DNA of 64,000 bases, taken from assembly GCA_037447655.1 (NCBI GenBank), contig JBBHKE010000834.1, forward strand, positions 518,499-582,498, in the 5' to 3' direction. Positions 10,366-21,116 of this stretch are shown in pieces. Below the pieces are notes generated by a model. It saw only the letters and a list, made by a program, of their open reading frames with translations, made no database searches and was not told the origin of the DNA. The translations under genes and the position numbers were made by a program. Position 1 is the stretch's first letter. Each line of letters opens with the position of its first letter. The stretch comes from Zygnema cylindricum (taxonomy: Eukaryota; Streptophyta; Zygnematophyceae; Zygnematales; Zygnemataceae).

Positions 10366-11687
10366 TGTTCGTTTGAAAAGATACTTTCGTGCGTGCGTAT
10401 AGTTTCATTTGTACACAATGGTTCGTGAGTGCAAAACGTGAGTTTAATGCGTATGCTATTTGAATTTACTGTGGAGGTTCCAATAGATTTATGGATTGGG
10501 GGGAAGTAATAATGTTGGTTTTGGAAACCTTTAGTCCTCTCTAAATCTCGTTTGTGAGAAAGAGAGTCTAGACTTAGCTGGTTTTTTTTACAAACTGAGT
10601 TGACGTAGAAAAGATGTGGTGTGGTATGTAACTCCAAAGGGAGTTCAAAGATTTGGTACACTCTATGTACACGTGTCGATCCGTGGGGAAGTCAAGCTTG
10701 GTTGAGTTGGTTGACAAAGTACATATTTGCTTGAAGGACCAGATTTACACGTGGAGGTTCATATTCGGTGATGAATGAATACGCGGACGGCGGACGGAGT
10801 TCGCCGTCATTTTTGGAAGAGAAATATTGACAAAACCGTCATTTCAGTGGACTAACTTTGACTCCGTACTTTAGCAGCGGCTAGGGTTAACAATTGATGT
10901 AAATACTTGTACGGTACACCGCCAATCGCTATTAGCGTGTAGGTTTGATTAGCGTATACTATTATTTAGCGTGGTGTACGCTAATTGGGAATTTGGAAAT
11001 TTTGGAATAAATCGATTTCTCTATTTAGGAATTATGGTTTTTTTAAATAGTGTGGATAATTCTATTTGAGAATAAAAACAAAAAAAAACAGGACGGGATT
11101 AGCGTACACAACGCTAATAGCGATTGGCGCTGTAGATGGCGGGGATTAGTTTGATTAATTTTTAGTGTACCGACACACCACGTTAGTTGTGGTACGGTGT
11201 AGATCAGGTGTAGGTTCACTTTGTATATATTGGAATTAGTCATGTTTTGGACTTAGGAACTTTTGGACAGAAACTGTTTCAGCTCATTTTTGGGAATTTC
11301 ATCTGAGAATTTCTCTCAGTTATATTGGCAAAATTATCTGAAATTTTTCATGTGTGTTCCTCCTTGTATTGGAAATATTGTGGAAAATTTTCAAACTTAG
11401 TGTGTTTTTGGTTTGCTTAGGGTTTCATTGTGAAGTTGGTCAGATTTATCATAATTCTGGCAAGCTGTTTTTCTGCAACTTTGACTAGGTGATGTGGGAA
11501 TTCTGGCTAGTATGTTTATATGAGAATTTGTGAAAATACTTAGTGGCCTAGAAACTATGTGCTTGTGTAGTTTCAGCTTGGTTTGTTAATTCAGTAGAAT
11601 TCTGAGTGGAATCAAAGTAGGCAGTTTTGGGGTAGTCTGTGGTGCTTCCGATGGTACATTCATGGCTGAAAATAGCTACGAACAACA
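10366..11687 (+). repeat. 3' LTR of element B (1,322 bp, MITE insertion)
   Basis: Starts TGTTCGTTTGAAAAG and ends GAACAACA. It is 218 bp longer than the 5' LTR, and that difference is explained by the 216-bp MITE plus its 2-bp target duplication at 10915-11134. The embedded LTR-like start recurs at 10513, so it was already in the LTR when B transposed. Confidence 0.9.
10917..11132. mobile_element. TA-flanked MITE, 216 bp
   Basis: It begins CACCGCCAATCGCTATTAGC and ends with the inverted form, giving a 21-bp terminal inverted repeat with one mismatch. TA flanks it on both sides (10915-10916, 11133-11134). The empty site is visible in the 5' LTR of the same element (CGGTAGATGG near 8251). TA duplication suggests a Tc1/mariner-like mobiliser; a 3-bp GTA reading, as for CACTA-like elements, cannot be excluded. 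No coding capacity. Confidence 0.85.
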
Positions 11688-11889
11688 CTTACTGCTCAGA
11701 GGAGCAAACTCAGAGATTCTTTTTGATATCGACTGAGGGGATTCTTGCCTTCACAGTGGTGAAGGTGCTCACTGTTTTTGTTTGCAAGGGTGGTAGTTAT
11801 TCGTGCTGAAAGACAAATGGGTCACGGTTATCCTAAAGGCTTCGTGTAAGCTGCTTACTCTGAGGTCCTATGGAGGTCTCAGAGTTGCA
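11688..11889 (+). repeat. 5' LTR of element C, right part
   Basis: Begins with the duplicated CTTAC and continues the C-type LTR to GAGTTGCA. Together with 6828-7702 it makes a LTR of about 1.07 kb. The gag ATG (11870) lies 20 bases before its end. Confidence 0.85.
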
Positions 11890-12980
11890 CGTTATGGGCC
11901 CACTATCTAGGGTGCCCCATATTCAATGGAGCTCGCTTCATATACTGGGAAAGTATGATGACAGGAGCTCTATGTAAGAAACGGTTTTGGGGAATAGTGA
12001 GTGGACGGGTGAGGCGTCTATCCAGTCTGGGATACCTCCAAGGATTACAAGAGGCATATTCACTAGAGATGCAGATCCATCTTCAACTGAGGAAACAAAG
12101 GAAGGAGAGGTGGTGGACAAAGGAAAGGAGAAGGAGACAACCACACCAATAGCAAGTAGTTCGGCATTCATGTCACATATTCCGAGGAACGAGGAGAATG
12201 ATACTGATACCTGGGACTTCAACAATATGGCGGCAAAGCATTTATCCTCCGCCATCTTACTCAAGGACTTGCATTTCCTCATTTGGAGGTAGAAAGGGCA
12301 TCCGATCTTTGGATGGCTCTCATAGAGATATACCAAACTGGTACGATTCAGCAAAAACAGTTGGCTGATCAGAGAGTTAACGAGTATGTATACAAAGGAG
12401 AGAAGATGTTGGATTTTTGCAATGAGCTTGCTACACTTTTTATTGAGCCAGAGAGTGTTGGAAAATGTTTTAGTGAAAAAGAAAAGGTTAACTGTCTACT
12501 GATGAAGTTATCCGATGAGTCGAGAACATAGTCAACCGTGTGTAGGACTTGCTGGACTTAAGATGGATATGGATTTCAGTGGTAGGAATGATTCTCGTTC
12601 GGGAGAATACAATTGAGATCCGAAAGGGAGGAAAGAGTGGGCAAGCCTTGGCAGCTGGGACCGACTGGAGGAACAAGGATTCTCGGAGACCGGTTGGAAA
12701 TTACGGAGGGGGGGAGCAGAAAAATCAGAGTGATGAGTTCGGACGAAAGGCACCCAAGGGTTTATGTCATTTCTATAAGAAACCAGGGCACATTATGGAG
12801 GACTGCACTAAGCTAATCGAGCTTCGGTTAAGTGAGGGGCAGATCGATGGAACCCTCAAAGGAAAGAATAAGGCCTTTGTGACACAGGTACATGAGGTGG
12901 AATCCGAAGACGAGGATGATGAGCTCTTATTGGATGAGGAGTTAGAAGCGACGAACGAGGAAGATATTCCACAAAAGTAG
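11870..12980 (+). pseudogene. gag: Gag of element C, frameshifted
   Basis: Starts MEVSEL in the LTR and crosses the PBS (VMGP), then PFRVPxxFxG-type gag sequence in several frames (about 11955-12292, 12283-12531, 12549-12980) with intervening stops. The knuckle reads CHFYKKPGHIMEDC: the second Cys of CX2CX4HX4C is Tyr, whereas element D keeps Cys (CHFCKKPGHYMAEC). An acidic tail (EDEDDELLLDEE) leads to the protease. Non-functional. Confidence 0.75.
11890..11901 (+). promoter_or_regulatory. Primer binding site, element C
   Basis: CGTTATGGGCCC; 11 of 12 bases match the anticodon-loop-type site, the first base being altered. Confidence 0.7.
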
Positions 12981-12989
12981 AAATGTGCT

Positions 12990-14520
12990 TTCGGTGGAAT
13001 GAAAGGTGAATCAGGCTGGATTGTAGATTCACGTGCCTCCATGTATATGTGTAAGGATAAACACCTGTTCACTAAGATAAAAAAGATTCCCACTGTAGAG
13101 ATAGAGTAAGGGGATGGGAGGATAGTCACTACTACTCTTGTAGGATCGGTAGATGTGAAAGTGTTAGTAGAAGGAAAGACATCCATAGTAACATTCTCCG
13201 ATGTATTGTTTATTCCGAAGCTGAACAAAAATCTCATCCCTACGTCTGTGTTACACGATAAGGGTTTTGATACTAGCACTAGGAAAAGAGTCTTTACTGC
13301 TAGTTTTGAGGAAATTGTTTATTTCACCGCTGAAAAAGGTAGCTAAAGGATGTTTAGGCTGATTTTAAGTAATGAAAAGAAGAAACTTTTATATCCTGGT
13401 GTTCATGATATAATGATGTGGCATAAGAGGCTTGGGCATGTGAATCTAGATAAGCTAAGAGAGATGAAAAAGATGGGAGTGGTGGAAGGAATTGAGTTCA
13501 CTGAGAGAGAGAATCTAAGTGATTGTAGTGGATGTGCTCATTGTAAAACACATATATTGCCCTTTCCCGAAAAAACTACTTATAAGGGAGAAAAAATTCT
13601 AGATTTAGTACACACAGATATTTGGGGACCTGCAAAAATACCCTCACCGAGGGGAACAGATTTATGATGACTATAATTGATGATTGGTCTCGGTATTCTA
13701 GGGTGTATTTTTTGAAAAACAAGTCAGATGCTCAGGATTGTTTTAGACAATATAAAGCATAAAGTGAAAAACTCTATGAAACTCTAATCAAGAGAGTAAG
13801 GAGTGGCAATGGTGAAGAGTATAATTCTAACTAGTTTGAGGATTTTCAAGGGAAGATGGAGTCCAACACCAAAAGACAGTTCCAGAAAACCTAGAACATA
13901 ATGGGGTAGCTGAAAGATTAAATAAGACACTAAGTGATAGTGCTAGAAGTATGTTGTCGAATAAGAAGATAGGAAAAAGGTTTTGGGTCGAAGCAATGAA
14001 CTGTGCTAATTACCTCAAAAATAGAGGTCTTACTTCAGCTATAAAAGATGAAACACCTTATGAGAGATGGACGTGCCGGAAACCAGACATATCTCACTAA
14101 AAGGTTTTGCGCAGTCAAGTATTCAGTCTAGATACAGATCGGTCTAATTGGAAGCTAGATCCTAAAGGAAAACCAAGATACTTATTAGGATATGATGAAG
14201 ATGTTAAAGGATATAGAGTTTATGATCTAAAAAGGGAAGATATAATCTTAGTAAAGCATCTAGCAGTTATGGATGAAGGAAAGTCTGTGGATCCCTTCAA
14301 ATATACAAAATCAGTAAAAATTAGATTTGAGTCACAAAATTTTGATGACTTTGAGCTTCCTAACTATCCAGGTTTTAGAGAAGATGACATTCTTGTAGGT
14401 ACAAATCAGACCGAAAAGGACTCGGCTGTGGAAACTCCAGTAACAACTCTACCCGAAGCGGAAGACATGGTGATAATTGATTCGGAATCAAGAGATAGGG
14501 GAGAAGCCGAGATTGTTTGA
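12990..14520 (+). pseudogene. Protease and integrase region of element C
   Basis: The protease active site reads DSRASM instead of DSGAS (about 13027-13044). An HHCC zinc-binding segment follows (HKRLGHVNLDKL ... CSGCAH, about 13420-13545), then HTDIWGPAKIPS with the first integrase catalytic Asp, a core broken by stops near 13670-13860, the QNGVAERLNKTL-equivalent segment (about 13905), and the C-terminal FSLDTDRSNWKLDPKGKPRYLLGYD region at 14110-14520. Several stops make it inactive. Confidence 0.75.
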
Positions 14521-15400
14521 AAGAACCCACAAAAACCATCTATTCCAGCCACAAATTTTGAGGGGGGAAGGAGAAACTGCAAAAGATTGCAAGAAAAATA
14601 GGTTAATAACAAGGTAACAAAACTATCTCATCAAGATGAACCTCAAACTCTAGAGAGGCAATGACTTGTCTAGAAAGGAACCAGTTGAAGACAGCCATCA
14701 ATGAGGAGATGGCCTCAATTATGGCAGCCGATACTTGGGAGCTGGTGGATTGTCCACCTAATCGAAAACCAATTGGTTGTAAGTGGGTTTTCATATTAAA
14801 ACTGAACCCAGATTAACACAATTGAGCGTTACAAAGACAGATAATCGGGAAACGGATTTTCACAGAAAGAAGGAATTGACAACGAGGAATCCTCTGCCCC
14901 GGTCGTCAAATTTCCCTCCGTTCGCATACTTCTCAGTCTAGCACTAGCGGAAGGCATAGAGGTGCACCAGATGGACATCAAGGCAGCCTTTTTGCATGGA
15001 GAATTGGAAGAGGAGATCTTCATGCGACAGCTCGAAGGATTTGTGGAGGAAGGAGAGGAGAGTAAGGTATGCCGGCTGATCAAATCCCTTTATGGTTTGA
15101 AACAGGCGCCTTGACAGTGGAATAAGAAGCTTGATGAGTTTCTTACCGGTTTGGGATATATCTCGATCAACTCAGATTACTCAATCTGTGTTTCTGAAAA
15201 TGAGGAAGGTGTTATATATATTGCAATTTACGTTGATGATTTACTTGTTTTAAGTAAATCAATGGAGAAAATTAATAAACTAATAACACATCTTAAGGGG
15301 AAATTTGAAATGAAGGATATGGGGGAAGCAAAATATATTTTGGGAATTCAAGTAGAAAGAGATCGGTAAAGAAGGATTATAAGATTGACTAAAAAGGAAG
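14521..15400 (+). pseudogene. Linker and reverse transcriptase of element C
   Basis: RT begins around EEMASIMAADTWELVDCPP (14700) and runs through QMDIKAAFLHGELEEEIFM (14969) and YVDDLLVLSKS (15229), so the catalytic YVDD is retained, to MGEAKYILGIQVERDR. Single-base stops occur near 14600, 14815 and 15113. Very close to the RTs of D and L. Confidence 0.75.
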
Positions 15401-16142
15401 CAATAAGGAACATGCTTGAAAAATTTCAGATGGATAAAGCTTATAGTTGTACAACTCCAATGGAGTTAAAGAAGGGAAGTGAGGGGAGTGAGGAACAACG
15501 AGTCATAGTCTTAAAAGAGGAATTATCTCCTGAAGAATAGAAGTTCATGCAGACTATTCCTTAGAAGCAAGAAGTGGGAAGCCTAATCTATTTTATGAAT
15601 TCTACTCGGCCTGATTTAGCTTCAGCTGAAGGAGTGCTGAGTAGAAGTCTAAATCCTCCCACTAAGAAGGATTGGGAGGCAGCTAAGAGAGTCCTTAGAT
15701 ATTTGAGAGGAACTAGGGATCTATGGTTGCATTTGGGTGAAGAGAATACTGACATCACTACTTGGAGTGATGCCAGTTATGGTGATGCTCCGATGAGGAG
15801 ATGCACTTCTGGATATGTATTATATGTGGGTGATGGGGCTTGCTGTTGGAGTACCAAAAAACAAAAGGTTATTGCTCAGTCCACCATGGAGGCTGAGTAT
15901 ATGGCCTCTTGCTCTGCTGTAAAAGAATTGATGTGGGTCAAGTCTTTGCTTAGTGAGCTTGGTCACCTTAAAAGTGGTGCTGAATTTTTTTTGTGATAAT
16001 CAGGCAGCAATCGCTATTTCTGCCAATCCTAAACATCATTTGAAAACTAAAGACATGGATATCAGACTCAGCTTTGTTAGAGAGAAAGTAGTAAACAAAA
16101 TATCAGTTTAGAGTACCGACTAGATAGCGAGATGGTAACAGA
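15401..16142 (+). pseudogene. RNase H of element C, 5' part
   Basis: The frame 15574-15996 carries VLSRSLN...LHLGEENTDITTWSDASYGD (catalytic Asp), MEAEYMASC (Glu) and then, after a frameshift near 15987, DNQAAIAISANPKHHLK. It is cut at 16142 by the hAT insertion and resumes at 21117. The 8 bases GTAACAGA at 16135-16142 are the target-site copy. Confidence 0.8.
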
Positions 16143-16310
16143 TAGTATTGGGTATCGGGTAGTTTCATATCGCGATAATCTCAATATTCGATATATCGAA
16201 TATCGATCGAGGAAAGTCCTCGATACCGCGACCAATATAAATTATCGCGATATATATCGCGATATATTGAATTTTTAATATATATTTTTTTTTAAATATG
16301 TTATTTTAGC
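16143..16310. repeat. 5' TIR and CGATATATCG subterminal palindromes
   Basis: After the 14-bp TIR the DNA holds repeated TATCGCGATA and CGATATATCG palindromes in near-continuous succession. hAT transposases bind subterminal repeats, so these are the likely binding sites; that role is inferred. Confidence 0.75.
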
Positions 16311-16654
16311 GATATTGACAAATTTTCTGAAACGCAACGTACGCCGTGATTTTCGTTCCGTTACTTATAAGGTAATGCCGCAAAATGTAACGGACGAAAA
16401 AGTACTTATACTGTAATACTAATAATGTAACACATAGAGATACTTATTTAGTACATAATATGGTACAGAACTTCACATTTGTAAACTTGAAACCCACACT
16501 AATTTAGTCAAAGAATGATATGAAAAAAAAAAATTGCAGACTGTTCGTTTCGGGCAAGAAGGCAAAAATACCTACCAAATTGTAATCTGCAATCTGCAGG
16601 CAAATTGGTAGCAATTAGTACATTATTACTTATCCATTACTAGCGATTAATATT

Positions 16655-17011
16655 GTGCAAAGGTTACATTTTTTGTTTTCTAAGTTGGATTCCCAAGAGA
16701 TGAGAGGCAGCATGGGAGGTCAAGAGGATAATGACACTGAACTGCTTCCGGATATGGAAACAATAGAGTTAGAAAATTTATCCAAAATTGCAGATCAGTT
16801 TAGGGAAGCAAAAAAGGTTGTTCCGAAAGGAGTAAATTCAAAAGTTTGGCATCATTTCAAAGTCCTACATGATGGGAAGCATCCAGATAAAGCTTTTTGT
16901 AATCATTGTTCTATGCCTGTTGCGACGGGGAAGTCAATGAGTCCTACAATTTACTATCTCATTTAAAGGTTCACCATAAGAAGTTATTTGTAGGTGATAG
17001 GTTGAAAAAAA
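16655..17011 (+). pseudogene. BED zinc-finger part of hAT transposase (two frameshifts)
   Basis: The frame from 16655 encodes KVWHHFKVLHDGK...FCNHC, the first half of a BED zinc finger. At about 16935-16950 the frame shifts by one base; in the new frame the His pair follows (LLSHLKVHH, about 16952-16978). A second shift near the A-run at 17003-17013 returns to the original frame, which continues into the main transposase ORF. BED fingers bind DNA at transposon ends. The two compensating shifts could be decay or a misread short intron; I favour decay because there is no clear GT/AG pair. Confidence 0.7.
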
Positions 17012-18862
17012 TTGAAGAAAAAGCGAGGAGCTTTGGAGGATTTCGTAGAGCGAGGATCGGCAACATCTTTCAAAGATAGGCTCATTTGGTGGATAGTGTT
17101 AGACTACCAGCCACTAAGTGTGGTGGAGAGCCCTAAATTTCGAGAGATGATCAAGGGCTTGGCGCCAAAGGTGGCGATACCAGATCGACGTGGAATAATA
17201 TCGACAATGGAGGAAATCGAAATAAAGGTTCGTCTAAGTTTAGGGAAACTCTTGGAAGATGAAACTTTGAGCGTTACCATGGACACATGGACTTCTTTAT
17301 CAAATGAATCCTACTGTTCTATAACGGCTCACTTTATCAACTCAGAATGGGAGCTTCAAAATGTTTGCTTAGGTTGCTCTCCATTTCCTGGTAGCCATAC
17401 AGCAGAAGCAATCGGTGAAAAGTTTAAGAAAATGTTAGGAGGATATAGCATTTCCGAGAAATCGGTGGCCGTTTGTGTTACGGATACTGCGGCTGCTATG
17501 ATCAAAGCGGGGAAATCCATGTCTTGTGATTTGCATGGTTCTATGGACCATTTGTTGGAGCTAGTTACGGGAAAGTTTTTTAATGGTCCTATTGTTGCAC
17601 AACATTTGAAAAGTGGACGCAATCTTGTGGGATTTTTTCGAAGCTCATCAAGAGCAACTAATATCCTTAAAAATGTTGCTAGTGAAATTAAGTGGAAGGT
17701 CTTTATACCGGATGTAGCCACTAGGTGGTGGTCCACATACTCCATGCTCACTTCGATTTTGCATTTGAAAATTCCGTTAAAGGCACTTATGACAACAATT
17801 GTACCACTAAATGCGAGGTTGAGTGAAGAGTCTTGGATGGTCATCGAGAGAGGTGTTGTAATTTTAAAACCTTTTATGGTTGCACAACGTGTGTTAAAAG
17901 GGGAAAAGTATGTGACTTTGAGTTGGGTGCTGATAATTGTCCACTCACTACTAAAGGGACTCAAAAAAGTAGTGGAAGACACCTCAAGTGGTTCATGTGA
18001 TGATTTGGCGATCAACGCAATTGCGGAGACGATGCTAACCGATTTTGAGACACGATTCGACACCTTTGAGTTAAAAACTTTACCGATGAAAATGTTTATT
18101 GCTTGTGCACTAGATCCAAGGACGAAAACCCTAGGATTTTTAACACCTCTAGAGGTAGATAGGGTATGGCAAGAGATTGTGAACATGATGTTGGGTAAAT
18201 TTGACATTGATGCCGAATTGATTGAAAATTATGAGGGTGGTAGTGAAGGGTTGTTGATGGAAATCGGAAACAACTCAAATGAAAAAGGTGTGGATGAACT
18301 TGATGACGATGATGAGGATGACATCTTCAAAGAATTACAAAAATATCATCCCATTTCCATGTCTTCGCTAAAGGAATCCGTTATAAAACCTTCGAACACG
18401 GAACTAACTCGAGATGAGTTTAAGGTTAATTTGCTTCACGAAGTTCAACTTTACAAAGGAAGAAGTGTTTTGGAACATTCGGAACACAATCGGGGAAATT
18501 CATTAAAGTGGTGGGACGAAAAGAATAATTTGTTTGTGACATTGAGCTCTTTGGCTCGTATAATTCTAGCTATACCGGCCCCTTCGGCTCCTTCCGAGCG
18601 AATATTTTCCATTGCCGGTCAAGTCAACACGGTCAAGCGAAACCAGTTGTCTCCGGAATCGGTTGAAAGACTTGTTTTACTCAAAGGTTTTTTGAAAGCA
18701 ACGGAATCGCTCATCAATATTCGCGATGATAAAGGAAAAAATATTGAAATGGAGGAAAACATTAACGACAACGAGAACAATAAAGTTGTTGCTAAGAAAC
18801 TTCGGAAAGAAACAGGAAAGGAAATTGGAGATTGGTGGAATAATTTATCCAACAAAAAATGA
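17012..18862 (+). CDS. hAT transposase catalytic region (616 aa)
   Basis: Long open frame with the hAT layout. The first catalytic Asp lies in TMDTWTS (D91) and the second in CVTDTAAAM (about D157). The conserved TRWWSTYSML follows (about residues 237-246). The dimerisation and catalytic C-terminus carries SLKWWDEKN, LAIPAPSAPSERIFS (catalytic Glu in SER) and KRNQLSPESVERLVLLKGFLK. An acidic run (DELDDDDEDD) sits near residue 430. The CxxH motif common after the second Asp is weak here (SCDLHGSMDHLLELV). The start is only the first Met after the frameshift; the natural protein begins with the BED finger upstream. It would cut and paste this element. The catalytic triad appears intact, but upstream frameshifts probably prevent full-length protein. 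Confidence 0.88.
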   Translation: MKKKRGALEDFVERGSATSFKDRLIWWIVLDYQPLSVVESPKFREMIKGLAPKVAIPDRRGIISTMEEIEIKVRLSLGKLLEDETLSVTMDTWTSLSNESYCSITAHFINSEWELQNVCLGCSPFPGSHTAEAIGEKFKKMLGGYSISEKSVAVCVTDTAAAMIKAGKSMSCDLHGSMDHLLELVTGKFFNGPIVAQHLKSGRNLVGFFRSSSRATNILKNVASEIKWKVFIPDVATRWWSTYSMLTSILHLKIPLKALMTTIVPLNARLSEESWMVIERGVVILKPFMVAQRVLKGEKYVTLSWVLIIVHSLLKGLKKVVEDTSSGSCDDLAINAIAETMLTDFETRFDTFELKTLPMKMFIACALDPRTKTLGFLTPLEVDRVWQEIVNMMLGKFDIDAELIENYEGGSEGLLMEIGNNSNEKGVDELDDDDEDDIFKELQKYHPISMSSLKESVIKPSNTELTRDEFKVNLLHEVQLYKGRSVLEHSEHNRGNSLKWWDEKNNLFVTLSSLARIILAIPAPSAPSERIFSIAGQVNTVKRNQLSPESVERLVLLKGFLKATESLINIRDDKGKNIEMEENINDNENNKVVAKKLRKETGKEIGDWWNNLSNKK

Positions 18863-19533
18863 TTTTACAAAATTATGTTTTTTTAGGGAAGATTTGTAGG
18901 GTGCACGCTTATGAGTGTTTGATTTTCAGTTTATTAGTTTGAGCAACATTAGATAATTTTGATTTGGATTTCGAATATTAGGAAATTGGAAAATTAGAAA
19001 ATTTGGGATTTTGGGATTATGGGATAATTACGTGTTTGAATGTTGGAAATATTGGATTATTCGCAAAACATGGACATGCCGGAGTTTAAAACCTCAAGGA
19101 ATTTGATTTTTAATTTGAATAATTGCATTTTTATTTTTATAATTTTTATTTCTATTTTTATTAAATACTATTTGAAGTGTATAAAATGTGAATTTTAATT
19201 CTTGTTTTTAGGGGTTATATTTTGAAGTGTTTGAAATGTGATTTTTGAATTTTATTTTTATTAATTATTTTTGGAAGTGTACAAAATGAGAATTTTTATT
19301 ATTATTTCTATTTATTAATTTTTGAAGTGTATAAAATGTGATCTTTTATTATTATTCTTATTAATCATTAAATGAAGTGTACAAAATGTGAGTTTGTATT
19401 ATCATTTTTATTTTTTATTTTTTAACCTGTATAAAATGTGAACTTTTATTCTTATTATTATTAATTATTTTTTGAAGTGCACAAGTTGTAAAATCGTATT
19501 CTTATTTTTATTTTTATTAATTGGAGTAACTAG
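18863..19533. repeat. AT-rich 3' region with degenerate tandem repeats
   Basis: From about 19150 the motif TTGAAGTGTATAAAATGTGA followed by an AT-rich spacer recurs roughly every 60 bases, about six times, with variants (ACAAAATGAGAA, CACAAGTTGTAA). No coding potential. The same kind of unit survives in the derivative at 54145-54260. Confidence 0.7.
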
Positions 19534-20710
19534 TGTCCTCAGCTAGTACTACTGGCAGCAGCAGTAGCACTGCCAGCAGTTAGTACTACTGGCAGCACTA
19601 GTACTACTGCCAACAGCTTGTAATACTGCCAGCAGTTAGTACTACTGGCAGCACTAGTACTACTGCCAACAGCTAGTACTACTGCCAGCACTAGTACTAC
19701 TGCCAGCAGCTAGTACTACTGGCAACACTATTACTACTGCCAACATTATTACTACCAACAGTAGTACTACTGGTAGCACTAGTACTACTGCCAACAGCTA
19801 GTAATACTGCCAGCAGTTAGTACTATTGGCAGCACTAGTACTACTGCCAGCACTACTGGCAGCACTATTACTACTGCCAACATTATTACTACCAACAGTA
19901 GTACTACTGGCAGCACTAGTACTACTGCCAACAGCTAGTAATACTGCCAGCAGTTAGTACTACTGGCAGCACTATTACTACTGCCAACAGCTAGTACTAC
20001 CAACAGTAGTACTACTGGCAGCACTAGTACTACTGCCAACAGCTAGTAATACTGCCAGCAGTTAGTACTACTGGCAGCACTAGTACTACTGCCAACAGCT
20101 AGTACTACTACCAACACTAGTACTACTACCAGCAGCTAGTACTACTGGCAGCAGTATTACAACTGCCAACAGCTAGTAATACTGCCACCAGTTAGTACTA
20201 CTGGCAGCAGTTAGTACTACTAGCAGCACTAGTACTATTGCCAACAGCTAGTACTACTGCCAGCACTAGTACTACTGCCAGCAGCTAGTACTACTGGCAG
20301 CACTATTACTACTGCCAACAGCTAGTAATACTGCCAGCAGTTAGTACTACTGGCAGCACTAGTACTACTGCCAACAGCTAGTACTACTTCCAACAGCTAG
20401 TACTACTGCCACCACTAGTACTACTGCCAGCACTAGTACTACTGCCAGCAGCTAGTCTACTGGCAGCAGTTAGTACTACTAGCAGCACTAGTACTACTGC
20501 CAACAGTTAGTACTACTACCAACAGTAGTACTACTGCGAGCAGCTAGTACTAGTGCCAGCACTAGTACTACTGCCACCAGCTAGTACTACTGCCAACACT
20601 AATACTACTAACACTAATACTACTGGCAGCTGCAGTAGTACTGCCAGCAGCTAGTACTGCCAGCAGCAGCAATAGCAATGCCAGCAGCTAGTATCACTTG
20701 CAGTAGCAAA
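19534..20710. repeat. AGTACTACTG minisatellite inside the hAT element (~1.18 kb)
   Basis: Units of 18-19 bp alternate between AGTACTACTGGCAGCACT and AGTACTACTGCCAACAGCT forms, about sixty in total, in a loose higher-order pattern. CTGCCAG in one unit is complementary to CTGGCAG in the neighbour, so adjacent units can pair as hairpins around AGTACT/ACTAGT palindromes. All frames close quickly through TAG, so it is not a protein repeat. A short remnant remains at 54260-54445. Confidence 0.9.
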
Positions 20711-21116
20711 AGCACAAAGGCTTACGCTACAGCTATGGACATGAAAATAATTCCTCCTAATTTTAAGTTTCCAATCATTTTTTTGTTTCCAAAACCACTT
20801 TATTTTTTTTTCTCAAATTCATGTTCTCAATTAATCAATTAACAATTTCCGATTCGCAGTTTTCGGTTCATAGTCTACGTGAAAAAAAAAGAAAAACATC
20901 CTCTACCACTTTCATACCTGTCCTTCTCTTTTTAAGAGAATTGACTGGGTATTTTATTTTTTTTTAAAGAGGCCTCGATATATCGTCGATACGATATATT
21001 GGCGATATATCGCGATAATTTGAAATTCGATATATCGAAGCGATATATCGAATATCGGGTACCTGAAATTCAATATATATCGAATATCGGCAATGGGTTC
21101 TTGATACCCAACACTA
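20711..21116. repeat. hAT 3' subterminal region and TIR
   Basis: A non-coding AT-rich stretch, then CGATATATCG-type palindromes at about 20970-21090 and the inverted TIR ending at 21116. Bases 20780-20960 align with 54460-54600 of the derivative. Confidence 0.75.

Larger units (their letters stand above)
7703..11687 (+). mobile_element. Gag-only LTR retrotransposon B, full length (TSD CTTAC)
   Basis: Both LTRs, both TG...CA ends, the PBS, gag plus extension, a PPT and a perfect 5-bp target duplication (CTTAC at 7698-7702 and 11688-11692) are present. Removing B restores an ordinary C-type LTR (…AACTTACTGCTCAG…). Internal length is only 1,559 bp, all accounted for by gag, its extension and a short 3' leader, so there is no room for pol. 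This makes B the best evidence for a gag-only family, shared with A and G. Confidence 0.9.
16143..21116 (+). mobile_element. hAT DNA transposon, 4,974 bp (TSD GTAACAGA/GTAATAGA)
   Basis: Ends are TAGTATTGGGTATC and its inverted partner GATACCCAACACTA (one mismatch in 14). The 8-bp target duplication (one mismatch) is the length expected of hAT elements, and removing the element rejoins the RNase H frame of copia element C. Subterminal regions at both ends are packed with CGATATATCG-type palindromes. Inside are a BED-finger/transposase gene, an AT-rich repeat tract and a 1.2-kb minisatellite. A deletion derivative with the same ends is at 53727-54766. Confidence 0.93.

Noticed and set aside
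9708-10661. 317-codon minus-strand open frame
   Set aside because: It is the shadow of B's Lys/Glu-rich gag extension (hence Phe/Leu/Ser-rich) and runs on into the LTR; no family resemblance.
17356-18207. 283-codon minus-strand open frame
   Set aside because: Lies wholly opposite the hAT transposase; no domain of its own.
19534-20710. Possible CRISPR-like array
   Set aside because: Units are contiguous 18-19 bp repeats without unique spacers, inside a eukaryotic transposon; a minisatellite.
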